5,470 nucleotides of DNA from Hydrogenophaga sp. (GCA_018335615.1 JAGXRS010000180.1:1-5470), one strand, 5' to 3'; numbered from the stretch's first letter, positions 1 through 5,470 are shown. The notes: a model not told the origin generated them from the sequence alone. Numbers and translations are program-made.

Positions 1-968
1 TGCAGATGGCGGCCGGCGCCGTCGGTGTGTGCGTGCAGAAGACCGACGAGGCGCTGGCGCTGGCCCGCGCCGGGGTGCGCGACGTGTACATCAGCAACGA
101 GGTGATCGCCCCGGCCAAGCTGCAGCGCCTGGCGCAGGCGGTGCGCGACCTGCCCACCCGCTTCGCCATCGCGGTGGACAGCCCCACCGGCGTGGAACAC
201 CTGGCCGACGCCCTGGCAGAAGCTGGCGTGCGCCGCACCGGCGCCATCGACGTGTTCGTGGAAATTGACGTGGGCCACGGCCGTTGCGGGGTGGCGCCGG
301 GCACCGATGCACTGGCGCTGGCGCGCCGGGTGAGCACCCACGACACGCTGCGCTTCGCCGGCCTGCAGGCCTACCACGGCAGTGCCCAGCACCAGCGCAG
401 CGTGGGCGAGCGCTCGGCCTCGCTCATGCACGCCTCCCAGTCCGTGCGCGACACGCTCGGCCTGCTCCGGGCCCACGGGCTGGACGTGCCCCTGGTCACG
501 GGCGCCGGCACGGGCACGTTCGCCCTGGAAACCGCCAGCGGCCTGTGGGGCGAGCTGCAAGCGGGCTCGTACCTGTTCATGGACGCCGATTACGCGGCCA
601 ACCAGGCGCACCCGGACGCGCCGGCCTTCGAGCACGCGCTGTTCGTCAAGGCCCAGGTGATGAGCCGCAGCGCCCACCACGCGGTGTGCGACGCCGGCCA
701 CAAGAGCCATGCCATCGACAGCGGCCTGCCCACCGTGGCGTGGCCACCGGGACTGGTGTTCGCCAACGGCGGCGACGAACACGGCATCCTGAGCGCCGCC
801 TCAGCCGGTGGCCCGCTGCCCGCACTGGGCGACACGGTGTGGCTGGTACCGGGGCACTGCGACCCCACGGTGAACCTGCACGACTTCTACGTGGGCGTGC
901 GCGGCGGCCTGCAACACGGCCGGGTGGAACGGCTGATCGCCGTGGACGCGCGCGGTTCGCTGGGCTGA
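1..968 (+). CDS. DSD1 / D-threonine aldolase family PLP-dependent enzyme, 5'-truncated by the window edge
   Basis: This is the C-terminal part of a fold-type III (alanine-racemase-like barrel) PLP enzyme. The family cleaves D-threonine-type beta-hydroxy-D-amino acids or dehydrates D-serine in the cytoplasm. The frame is already open at base 3 (CAG before the ATG at 6), so that ATG is internal. About 60 N-terminal residues, including the PLP lysine, lie outside the window. Counting from the ATG at 6, visible motifs are VEIDVGHGRCGV (85-96), YHGSAQH (123-129), the phosphate-binding-like TGAGTGTF (165-172), GELQAGSYLFMDADY (182-196), CDAGHKSHAIDSGLP (228-242) and GHCDPTVNLHD (283-293). In the last motif H284 and D286 match the His-x-Asp metal ligands I recall for D-threonine aldolase, whereas eukaryotic D-serine dehydratase uses His-x-Cys. 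That favours an aldolase-like activity, but the substrate is not proven. The gene ends at TGA 966-968, convergent with ruvB. Confidence 0.88.
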   Translation, partial: QMAAGAVGVCVQKTDEALALARAGVRDVYISNEVIAPAKLQRLAQAVRDLPTRFAIAVDSPTGVEHLADALAEAGVRRTGAIDVFVEIDVGHGRCGVAPGTDALALARRVSTHDTLRFAGLQAYHGSAQHQRSVGERSASLMHASQSVRDTLGLLRAHGLDVPLVTGAGTGTFALETASGLWGELQAGSYLFMDADYAANQAHPDAPAFEHALFVKAQVMSRSAHHAVCDAGHKSHAIDSGLPTVAWPPGLVFANGGDEHGILSAASAGGPLPALGDTVWLVPGHCDPTVNLHDFYVGVRGGLQHGRVERLIAVDARGSLG

Positions 969-972
969 GGGC

Positions 973-1003
973 GGCTGGCTGGCTGGCAGCGGGCAGCGGG
1001 CAG
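973..1003. repeat. Short tandem microrepeats in the convergent intergenic gap
   Basis: The 36-base gap between the convergent stops of the aldolase-family gene and ruvB consists largely of two simple repeats. GGCT occurs three times plus GGC (973-987), followed by AGCGGGC twice plus AG (988-1003). I see no hairpin with a T-tract, so no intrinsic terminator can be called here. It may be simple slippage sequence. Confidence 0.6.
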
Positions 1004-1004
1004 A

Positions 1005-2057
1005 TCAGGCGCCGAACAGGCCGCCCTCGCTCGCCGGTGGCGCCACACCCAGGTGGCGGTACGCGGCCAGCGTGGCGATGCGCCCGCGCGGCGTGCGCTG
1101 CAGGTAGCCCTGCTGGATCAGGTAAGGCTCGATCACATCCTCGATGGTGTCGCGTTCTTCGCCGATGCTGGCCGCGATGTTGTCCAGTCCCACTGGGCCG
1201 CCGTCGAAGCGGTGGATCACGGCCTCCAGCAGCTTGCGGTCCATCAGGTCGAAGCCCTGCGGGTCCACGTCGAGCATGGCCAGCGCGCGGTTGGCGATGT
1301 CCAGCGTGATGGTGCCGTTGCCCTTCACCTCGGCGTAGTCGCGCACGCGGCGCAGCAACCGGTTGGCAATGCGCGGTGTGCCGCGTGATCGGCGGGCGAT
1401 CTCCATGCCGCCGCCCTCGTCCATCGGCGCGTTCAGCAGACCGGCGCTGCGCCGCACGATGCGCGCCAGCTCGTCAGCGGTGTAGAACTCCAGCCGCGCC
1501 ACGATGCCGAAGCGGTCGCGCAGCGGGTTGGTGAGCATGCCCGCGCGCGTGGTGGCGCCCACCAGCGTGAAGGGCTGCAGGTCGAGCTTGATGGAACGCG
1601 CCGCCGGGCCCTCACCGATCATGATGTCGATCTGGTAGTCCTCCAGCGCGGGGTACAGGATCTCCTCGACGACCGGGCTGAGCCGGTGGATCTCGTCGAT
1701 GAAGAGCACGTCATTGGGCTCCAGGTTGGTCAGCAGCGCGGCCAGGTCCTTGGGCTTCTCCAGCACCGGGCCGCTGGTCTGGCGCAGGCTCACGCCGAGT
1801 TCCTGCGCAATGATGTGGGACAGCGTGGTCTTGCCCAGGCCGGGCGGGCCGAACAGCAGCACATGGTCCAGCGCCTCGTTGCGCTTCCTGGCCGCGCCGA
1901 TGAAGATCTCCAGCTGCTCGCGCACCTTCTGCTGGCCCACGTACTCGTCCAGCAGCTTGGGCCGTAAGGCGCGCTCGATGGCCTCTTCCTTGGGCGAAGC
2001 CGGCGCCGCCGACACCATGCGCGGCGCGGGGGCGAAGTCGTCGGTCTGGATGGTCAT
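1005..2057 (-). CDS. ruvB: Holliday junction branch migration DNA helicase RuvB
   Basis: RuvB is the hexameric AAA+ motor that, with RuvA, drives branch migration of Holliday junctions during recombination and fork repair. The 350-aa product is full length (family about 335-355). Visible motifs are Walker A GPPGLGKT (70-77, K76), Walker B LFIDE (118-122), sensor 1 GATT (167-170), LRDRFG (179-184) with R182 as the likely arginine finger by alignment to E. coli R174, the sensor-2 region GTPRIANRL (226-234), and the C-terminal winged-helix DNA contact YLQRTPRGR (318-326). The N-terminal extension MTIQTDDFAPAP is typical of Burkholderiales. ATG at 2057-2055 is chosen because it gives that N-terminus, although no strong Shine-Dalgarno precedes it. 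It lies 42 bases downstream of the TOPRIM-like gene on the same strand rather than next to ruvA, so it probably depends on read-through from upstream. It ends convergently with the aldolase-family gene. Confidence 0.98.
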   Translation of the reverse strand: MTIQTDDFAPAPRMVSAAPASPKEEAIERALRPKLLDEYVGQQKVREQLEIFIGAARKRNEALDHVLLFGPPGLGKTTLSHIIAQELGVSLRQTSGPVLEKPKDLAALLTNLEPNDVLFIDEIHRLSPVVEEILYPALEDYQIDIMIGEGPAARSIKLDLQPFTLVGATTRAGMLTNPLRDRFGIVARLEFYTADELARIVRRSAGLLNAPMDEGGGMEIARRSRGTPRIANRLLRRVRDYAEVKGNGTITLDIANRALAMLDVDPQGFDLMDRKLLEAVIHRFDGGPVGLDNIAASIGEERDTIEDVIEPYLIQQGYLQRTPRGRIATLAAYRHLGVAPPASEGGLFGA

Positions 2058-2099
2058 ATCAAGGTCTGGTTGTCAATTTTGGAGCATTTCCGTAGGCGC

Positions 2100-2699
2100 T
2101 CATCGGTGCGCGTTACCAAACTCCGTCAGGCGTCGAATGGCGCGTTCCAAACTAGATGATCGCTCTGAAGCCCGACTGGCTTGCCAGTTCTCGCGAACCA
2201 ACGCACTCAAGTGAACGTTGTACCCAGAACCCGTTTTCGTGATGTCCGTAGTCGACACCATCTCATCGCGTAATCGGCGCACCTTGGACTTCAGCGCAAG
2301 ACGGAGTACTTCTCGTTTGGGATCATTGAGTTGCTCGGGGTCGGCTTTGATCTGCGCCGCTGAAATTTTGAAAAATTCGGACATTGCCTTTCGATCTGCA
2401 AGTACCCAGCTCTCAGCCTCGGGAACCGCCAGCCTGAGGAAAAACTGGTGATGCATGACGTTGGGCGACCAATCCTTCAGCCATTGGACAGGACACATGC
2501 GATCGGTGTCGGCGATGCACAGCACAGGTTGAAAGCGGGACTGCTCCACAAACCTGTGTAGCTCAGGTATGAGCTTTGTGACACCCCTCTTGTTGATCGG
2601 GTCCCTAGAAAGCTTCCACGCTGGCAAGACCTGCGCCACGAGTTGCTGACCCAGGGAACAACTCAGCTCGTCTTCTCCTACCACCAGCAACTGTTTCAC
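2100..2699 (-). CDS. Small TOPRIM-like protein (DUF4276/RloB-type), putative nuclease partner of the adjacent ATPase
   Basis: This is a 199-aa protein of unknown function whose layout suggests a TOPRIM-type Mg-dependent nuclease fold. After a first strand (LLVVGED) comes an acidic residue (E9 or E11). A second hydrophobic strand ends in the acidic motif CIADTDR (61-67, D64 and D66). Then follows VPEAESWVLAD (92-102), a pattern I associate with DUF4276/RloB-like proteins, and NDPK (125-128). The C-terminal tail has GSGYN (157-161) and an SSSLERAIRRL helix (181-191). No signal peptide or membrane segment is visible. The GTG start at 2699 overlaps the ATPase stop as GTGA, implying translational coupling. 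Composition is poorer in GC than the flanking genes. By analogy with split OLD-type and PARIS (AriA/AriB) systems it could be the effector nuclease controlled by the ATPase. That is inference: the family call is moderate and no catalytic activity is shown. Confidence 0.72.
   Translation of the reverse strand: MKQLLVVGEDELSCSLGQQLVAQVLPAWKLSRDPINKRGVTKLIPELHRFVEQSRFQPVLCIADTDRMCPVQWLKDWSPNVMHHQFFLRLAVPEAESWVLADRKAMSEFFKISAAQIKADPEQLNDPKREVLRLALKSKVRRLRDEMVSTTDITKTGSGYNVHLSALVRENWQASRASERSSSLERAIRRLTEFGNAHR
2696..2699 (-). promoter_or_regulatory. GTGA stop/start overlap coupling the ATPase and TOPRIM-like genes
   Basis: On the minus strand the ATPase ends with TGA at 2698-2696 and the TOPRIM-like gene starts with GTG at 2699-2697. 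No strong Shine-Dalgarno precedes the GTG, so re-initiation by the terminating ribosome is the likely route. This fixes expression of the second gene to the first. Confidence 0.75.
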
Positions 2700-3859
2700 G
2701 AGAACAGACCCATCTGCTCGATGTTGGAAGGCCGAGTCTTTGGCAGCAATACCTCCGCTGGATTCAATCCATGCTCCATTTCCTGAAGTTCCTCGGAATC
2801 TGCGGTGCGCACGGTCGTACCGTTCTCACCCGGCTCCAACAACAATATGGACTGCGGGTCTGCTACCGACGAAATCAAGGTTTCACTGTGTGTGGTGCTG
2901 AGCACCTGTCTCAGCGGTCCGCCTTTTTTCCGAAGCCTGAGCACTCGGTCAATCATCAGGGGAATGTGCTGGGTTATCGCGTCGTTGAGAGATAGCTCTG
3001 GCTCTTCCAAAAGCAACAGGCCATCGCCCTCTTGCAGTGCCCACAAAAAACCAATCAATCGGAGCGTTCCATCCGAAAACTGATCTTCTCGCTGCCAGGA
3101 GCCATGCACCCGCCAATGCTTGAAGTTGGCCTTCAAGTGGGGCACGCCAGTCACGGCGTCCTGCTCGAAATGTAACTCTGAAAACTGGGGCACAGCCACT
3201 TCCAGAGCCTTCTGGATTCGGCTCAGTCGCGCCTTCTGAGTCTTCTCGTTGGTCTTGGCGATTCTGTGCAACAGGCCCTGTCCAAAGGGATCGTTTTCGA
3301 TGATCCGACCACTGATTTCATCGCTATGCTTGAGCAGTTGCGGCACCAGATGCATATAAGTGGTGGCAGCCAGGAAGTCAGCCAGCTCACGAAATTCTGC
3401 ATTGCTGTTGATCTGCTCCAAATAGGTTTGGGTCAGTCGAACTTCATCGGTTCTGTCGATGTCCAGAGGCCGACTGAAAAGCTCTACACCATCCCGGAAT
3501 ACAGCTTCTTGCTGGATCAAAACACCTGAAGTCTTTCGCCCCCCGGACTGAAACGCCAAGATGTAACGCCACTTCGGCACGGCATCTGCTGGAGATCCGG
3601 ACACCTCCACTTCGATTCGGACTTCGGAGTCTTTCCGGGCGTGCAAGCTGCGCAGTTTGCTCAAGCCCCCCCGGTCCTTCAGGGCCTTCTGCAGACCGCC
3701 TCCTTCGCTTTGGGCGATCGTTCTCAAAAACCGGAAGACATCGAGCAGATTTGACTTGCCTGATGCATTGGCCCCAATCACGTAGCCCCTTGATCCAAGC
3801 GTGACATCCACATCGCGAAAGTTTCGCCAGTTCTTGAGCCTTAGCCGGGTGATCAACAT
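2696..3859 (-). CDS. RecF/OLD-like AAA/ABC-type ATPase (AAA_15/AAA_21-like), defence-associated candidate
   Basis: This is a 387-aa cytoplasmic P-loop ATPase of the SMC/RecF/OLD type, without a fused nuclease domain. The N-terminus LKNWRNFRDVDVTLG (8-22) is the usual opening strand pair. Walker A is GANASGKS (29-36, K35), the ABC signature is FSDGTLR (261-267), Walker B is LLLLEEPEL (281-289) with E286 the expected catalytic glutamate, and the switch histidine is H324 in STTHSE. All ATPase motifs are present, so the gene looks functional. The region between Walker A and the signature (about 40-255) has no motif I recognise and probably carries the family-specific insertion. ATG at 3859-3857 is preceded by GAGGA at good spacing, and the ATG lies 56 bases downstream of the ruvA stop. 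It overlaps the TOPRIM-like gene by 4 bases, so the two likely act as one system. OLD, PARIS and related systems pair such an ATPase with a TOPRIM nuclease; this exact family is not identified. Confidence 0.88.
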   Translation of the reverse strand: MLITRLRLKNWRNFRDVDVTLGSRGYVIGANASGKSNLLDVFRFLRTIAQSEGGGLQKALKDRGGLSKLRSLHARKDSEVRIEVEVSGSPADAVPKWRYILAFQSGGRKTSGVLIQQEAVFRDGVELFSRPLDIDRTDEVRLTQTYLEQINSNAEFRELADFLAATTYMHLVPQLLKHSDEISGRIIENDPFGQGLLHRIAKTNEKTQKARLSRIQKALEVAVPQFSELHFEQDAVTGVPHLKANFKHWRVHGSWQREDQFSDGTLRLIGFLWALQEGDGLLLLEEPELSLNDAITQHIPLMIDRVLRLRKKGGPLRQVLSTTHSETLISSVADPQSILLLEPGENGTTVRTADSEELQEMEHGLNPAEVLLPKTRPSNIEQMGLFS

Positions 3860-3864
3860 CTCGG

Positions 3865-3871
3865 GTTCCTC
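3865..3871 (-). promoter_or_regulatory. Ribosome binding site of the ATPase gene
   Basis: The minus strand reads GAGGAACCCGAG immediately before the ATG at 3859, giving AGGA about 7 bases from the start. This supports the chosen ATPase start. No convincing independent promoter is visible in the 56 bases between ruvA and this gene. Confidence 0.65.
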
Positions 3872-3915
3872 ATCAATTGCGATTCAGCGGCTTTCAAGCG
3901 TCGCCAAACTTGTAC

Positions 3916-4494
3916 TCACTTCGCCAATGCCTTCAACGCCAGCTTGATGCCCTCGCTCACGCCCACCTCCGCCGGCAGTGCCTTCAGCGCCGCAGCAGCG
4001 TCTTTCTCGTTGTAGCCCAGCGCCATCAGCGCCTGCTGGATGTCGCTCTGCGCCTCGCTGCACGCCGGGCCGGCGCCCGGCAGGTTCAGGTCGGCACCGA
4101 GCTTGCCCTTGAGTTCCAGCAGCAAGCGCTCGGCCGTCTTCTTGCCGATGCCGGGCACCTTGACGATGCGTCCGCTGTCCTGCGAGGTGATGGCCTGCGA
4201 GAGGTCGGCCACGCTCATGCCGCTGAGCACGCTCAAGGCCATGCGCGGCCCCACGCCGGTGATCTTGATGAGCTGGCGAAAGGCCTCGCGTTCGGGCGCG
4301 CTGCCAAAGCCGTACAAAATCTGGGCATCCTCGCGCACGATGAAGTGCGTGAGCAGCGCCACTTTCTCGCCCACGGCGGGCAGGTTGTAGAAGGTGCTCA
4401 TGGGCACGTCCACCTCGTAGCCCACGCCGTGGCAGTCGAGCAGGATCTGCGGGGGATTTTTTTCCAGCAGGGTGCCGGTCAACTTGCCTATCAT
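3916..4494 (-). CDS. ruvA: Holliday junction branch migration complex subunit RuvA
   Basis: RuvA binds four-way junctions as a tetramer and loads RuvB. The product is 192 aa, slightly shorter than E. coli RuvA (203), and appears complete. Domain I is the OB fold (1 to about 63), with the conserved CHGVGYEV (21-28) and the acidic pin E55-D56 in VREDAQ, which keeps junction strands apart. Domain II carries two helix-hairpin-helix DNA-binding motifs, ITGVGPRMAL (78-87) and VPGIGKKTAERLL (113-125). A flexible linker follows (about 135-147), then domain III, which contacts RuvB (about 148-192). ATG at 4494-4492 has GGAG seven bases upstream. It is divergent from phoH by 32 bases and is followed on the same strand by the ATPase/TOPRIM pair and then ruvB, so the four genes may form one transcript. 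ruvC is not in this window. Confidence 0.97.
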   Translation of the reverse strand: MIGKLTGTLLEKNPPQILLDCHGVGYEVDVPMSTFYNLPAVGEKVALLTHFIVREDAQILYGFGSAPEREAFRQLIKITGVGPRMALSVLSGMSVADLSQAITSQDSGRIVKVPGIGKKTAERLLLELKGKLGADLNLPGAGPACSEAQSDIQQALMALGYNEKDAAAALKALPAEVGVSEGIKLALKALAK

Positions 4495-4501
4495 TGGCTC
4501 A

Positions 4502-4505
4502 CTCC
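4502..4505 (-). promoter_or_regulatory. Ribosome binding site of ruvA
   Basis: The minus strand reads GGAGTGAGCCA directly before the ruvA ATG, placing GGAG seven bases upstream of the start. This confirms the ruvA start codon. Confidence 0.75.
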
Positions 4506-4514
4506 GTTGTTCAC

Positions 4515-4518
4515 AGGA
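4515..4518 (+). promoter_or_regulatory. Ribosome binding site that fixes the TTG start of phoH
   Basis: AGGA at 4515-4518 lies eight bases before TTG at 4527, the spacing expected for a Shine-Dalgarno. The GTG at 4563 and ATG at 4569 have no such site, and starting there would remove the conserved N-terminus. Confidence 0.7.
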
Positions 4519-4523
4519 TTATC
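4518..4523 (-). promoter_or_regulatory. Possible -10 element for ruvA
   Basis: The minus strand reads GATAAT, one base from the TATAAT consensus, placed so that transcription would begin about 15 bases before the ruvA ATG. No good -35 is visible 16-18 bases upstream, and no LexA-like CTGT-N8-ACAG palindrome was seen around it, so this is tentative. Confidence 0.25.
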
Positions 4524-4526
4524 GGT

Positions 4527-5470
4527 TTGATTCTCAGACACACCTTCTCCCCGCCCGACAACGTGCGCATGGGTCACCTCTGCGGCCCCATGGACAGCCA
4601 CATCCGCAGCATCGAGGCGGCGCTGCAGGTGAAGGTGGCGCACCGCTTCGAGCAGTTCCGCATCGAGGGGCCGAAGGCGAAGGCCAACCAGGCGCTGGAA
4701 ACCCTGCAGGCGCTGTACGAAATGGCGAAGAAGCCCATTCCCGCCGAGCAGGTGCAACTCATGCTCAGCGGCGACACCGCCCTGCCCGTTGGGGACGAAA
4801 CGGTGGCGATGCAGACGCGCCGTGGCGAGGTGCGCGGGCGCACGCCCAACCAGGCGCGCTACCTGGAGAACATGGCCACGCACGACATCACCTTCGGCAT
4901 CGGCCCGGCCGGCACCGGCAAGACCTACCTGGCAGTGGCCTGCGCGGTGGACGCGCTGGAGCGCAGCGCGGTGCAGCGCATCGTGCTCACCCGCCCGGCC
5001 GTGGAAGCCGGCGAAAAGCTCGGTTTCCTGCCCGGCGACCTGGGCCAGAAGGTGGACCCGTACCTGCGCCCGCTCTACGACGCGCTGCACGACCTGATGG
5101 GATTCGACAAGGTGCAGAAGGCCTTCGAGCGCCAGCAGATCGAGATCGCGCCGCTGGCCTTCATGCGCGGGCGCACGCTCAACCACGCCTTCGTCATCCT
5201 CGACGAGGCGCAGAACACCACGGTGGAACAGATGAAGATGTTCCTCACCCGCATCGGTTTCGGCAGCAAGGCGGTGGTGACGGGCGATGTGAGCCAGATC
5301 GATCTGCCACGCACGCAGCTCAGCGGCCTGATCGACGCCGAGCGCGTGCTCAAACGCGTCAATGGCATCGCCTTCAACCGCCTCACCAGCGCCGACGTGG
5401 TGCGCCACCCGCTGGTGGCGCGCATCGTCGACGCCTACGAGGCCCGCAGCCCGGGTCTCGATGACGCACC
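4527..5470 (+). CDS. phoH: PhoH family ATPase (YbeZ-type), 3'-truncated by the window edge
   Basis: This cytoplasmic P-loop NTPase belongs to the PhoH/YbeZ (PhoL) family. Its gene usually sits just upstream of ybeY in a cluster linked to rRNA maturation and ribosome quality control. Translation from TTG at 4527 gives 314 complete codons to the edge with no stop, close to the usual family length of about 315-350. The N-terminal ~95 residues form the YbeZ-type RNA-binding-like region. Walker A is GPAGTGKT (126-133, K132), followed by LTRPAVEAGEKLGFLPGD (154-171). Walker B is FVILDEAQN (222-230), and the motif TGDVSQIDLP (252-261) is diagnostic of the family. The TTG start is chosen for the AGGA upstream and the conserved ILRHTFSPPDN N-terminus. 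The gene is divergent from ruvA, and its GC-rich codon use matches ruvA and ruvB. ybeY probably follows outside the window. Confidence 0.94.
   Translation, partial: MILRHTFSPPDNVRMGHLCGPMDSHIRSIEAALQVKVAHRFEQFRIEGPKAKANQALETLQALYEMAKKPIPAEQVQLMLSGDTALPVGDETVAMQTRRGEVRGRTPNQARYLENMATHDITFGIGPAGTGKTYLAVACAVDALERSAVQRIVLTRPAVEAGEKLGFLPGDLGQKVDPYLRPLYDALHDLMGFDKVQKAFERQQIEIAPLAFMRGRTLNHAFVILDEAQNTTVEQMKMFLTRIGFGSKAVVTGDVSQIDLPRTQLSGLIDAERVLKRVNGIAFNRLTSADVVRHPLVARIVDAYEARSPGLDDA

Noticed and set aside
284..1309. 341-aa plus-strand frame across the aldolase-family gene and the 3' part of ruvB
   Set aside because: It crosses two real genes in a wrong frame and is Arg/Gly/Pro-rich without domains.
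2059..2076. TTGACA followed by TATGAC as a ruvB promoter
   Set aside because: The spacer is only 12 bases and the -10 would lie on the ruvB start codon, so it cannot drive the called gene.
2080..2103. Intrinsic terminator between the TOPRIM-like gene and ruvB
   Set aside because: The only stem is a 4-base GAGC/GCTC pairing with a 12-base loop and no U-tract.
1699..2214. 171-aa plus-strand frame antisense to the ruvB 5' region
   Set aside because: It overlaps the conserved RuvB Walker motifs on the other strand and has no homology-like features.
3869..3897. TTGAAA-N17-GATGAG as a private promoter of the ATPase gene
   Set aside because: The -10 matches only three of six bases and overlaps the ribosome binding site, so transcription would begin too close to the ATG.
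2058..3915. Target-site duplication or attachment repeats at the cassette ends
   Set aside because: Only a 6-base TCAATT is shared by the two junctions (near 2075 and 3873), which is expected by chance. No inverted repeats, integrase or transposase are present.
3877..4530. 217-aa plus-strand frame antisense to ruvA
   Set aside because: It lies opposite a complete RuvA, and its His/Gln/Ala-rich composition matches an antisense shadow.
4491..5408. 305-aa minus-strand frame antisense to phoH
   Set aside because: It is a His/Arg/Ala/Val-rich antisense shadow with no recognisable motif, a common artefact in GC-rich genes.
4472..5464. 330-aa plus-strand frame overlapping phoH
   Set aside because: It is Arg/Ala/Gly/Pro-rich low-complexity translation in another frame of phoH, which itself carries all the PhoH motifs.

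Overview
This GC-rich window looks like a betaproteobacterial chromosome, most likely Burkholderiales and probably Comamonadaceae-like. That placement rests on the RuvB N-terminus (MTIQTDDFAPAP), the PhoH N-terminus (ILRHTFSPPDN) and G/C-ending codons, all judged from remembered family sequences. No database search was possible.

Layout, left to right. (1) Bases 1-968 (+): the C-terminal ~320 residues of a PLP-dependent DSD1/D-threonine-aldolase-type enzyme, cut by the left edge. (2) 969-1004: a short convergent gap with simple tandem repeats. (3) 2057-1005 (-): complete ruvB. (4) 3859-2100 (-): a two-gene module of clearly lower GC. Its first gene encodes a 387-aa RecF/OLD-like AAA/ABC ATPase. 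The second overlaps it by 4 bases (GTGA) and encodes a 199-aa TOPRIM-like protein. (5) 4494-3916 (-): complete ruvA. (6) 4527-5470 (+): a PhoH-family (YbeZ-type) ATPase that starts at a TTG codon, is divergent from ruvA by only 32 bases, and is cut by the right edge a few codons short of the usual family length.

RuvA and RuvB form the Holliday-junction branch-migration motor, and their genes are normally adjacent. Here an intact ATPase-plus-TOPRIM pair sits between them in the same orientation. It differs in base composition (hand-counted 60-base blocks: about 48-55% GC in the module, about 68-72% in ruvB and phoH). A split ATPase/TOPRIM pair resembles the architecture of OLD-family and PARIS-type anti-phage systems, so the best reading is a small, horizontally acquired, defence-like cassette inserted into the ruvAB operon. 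The defence role is inferred from architecture and context, and I cannot assign the pair to a named system. The rest of the window is housekeeping sequence.
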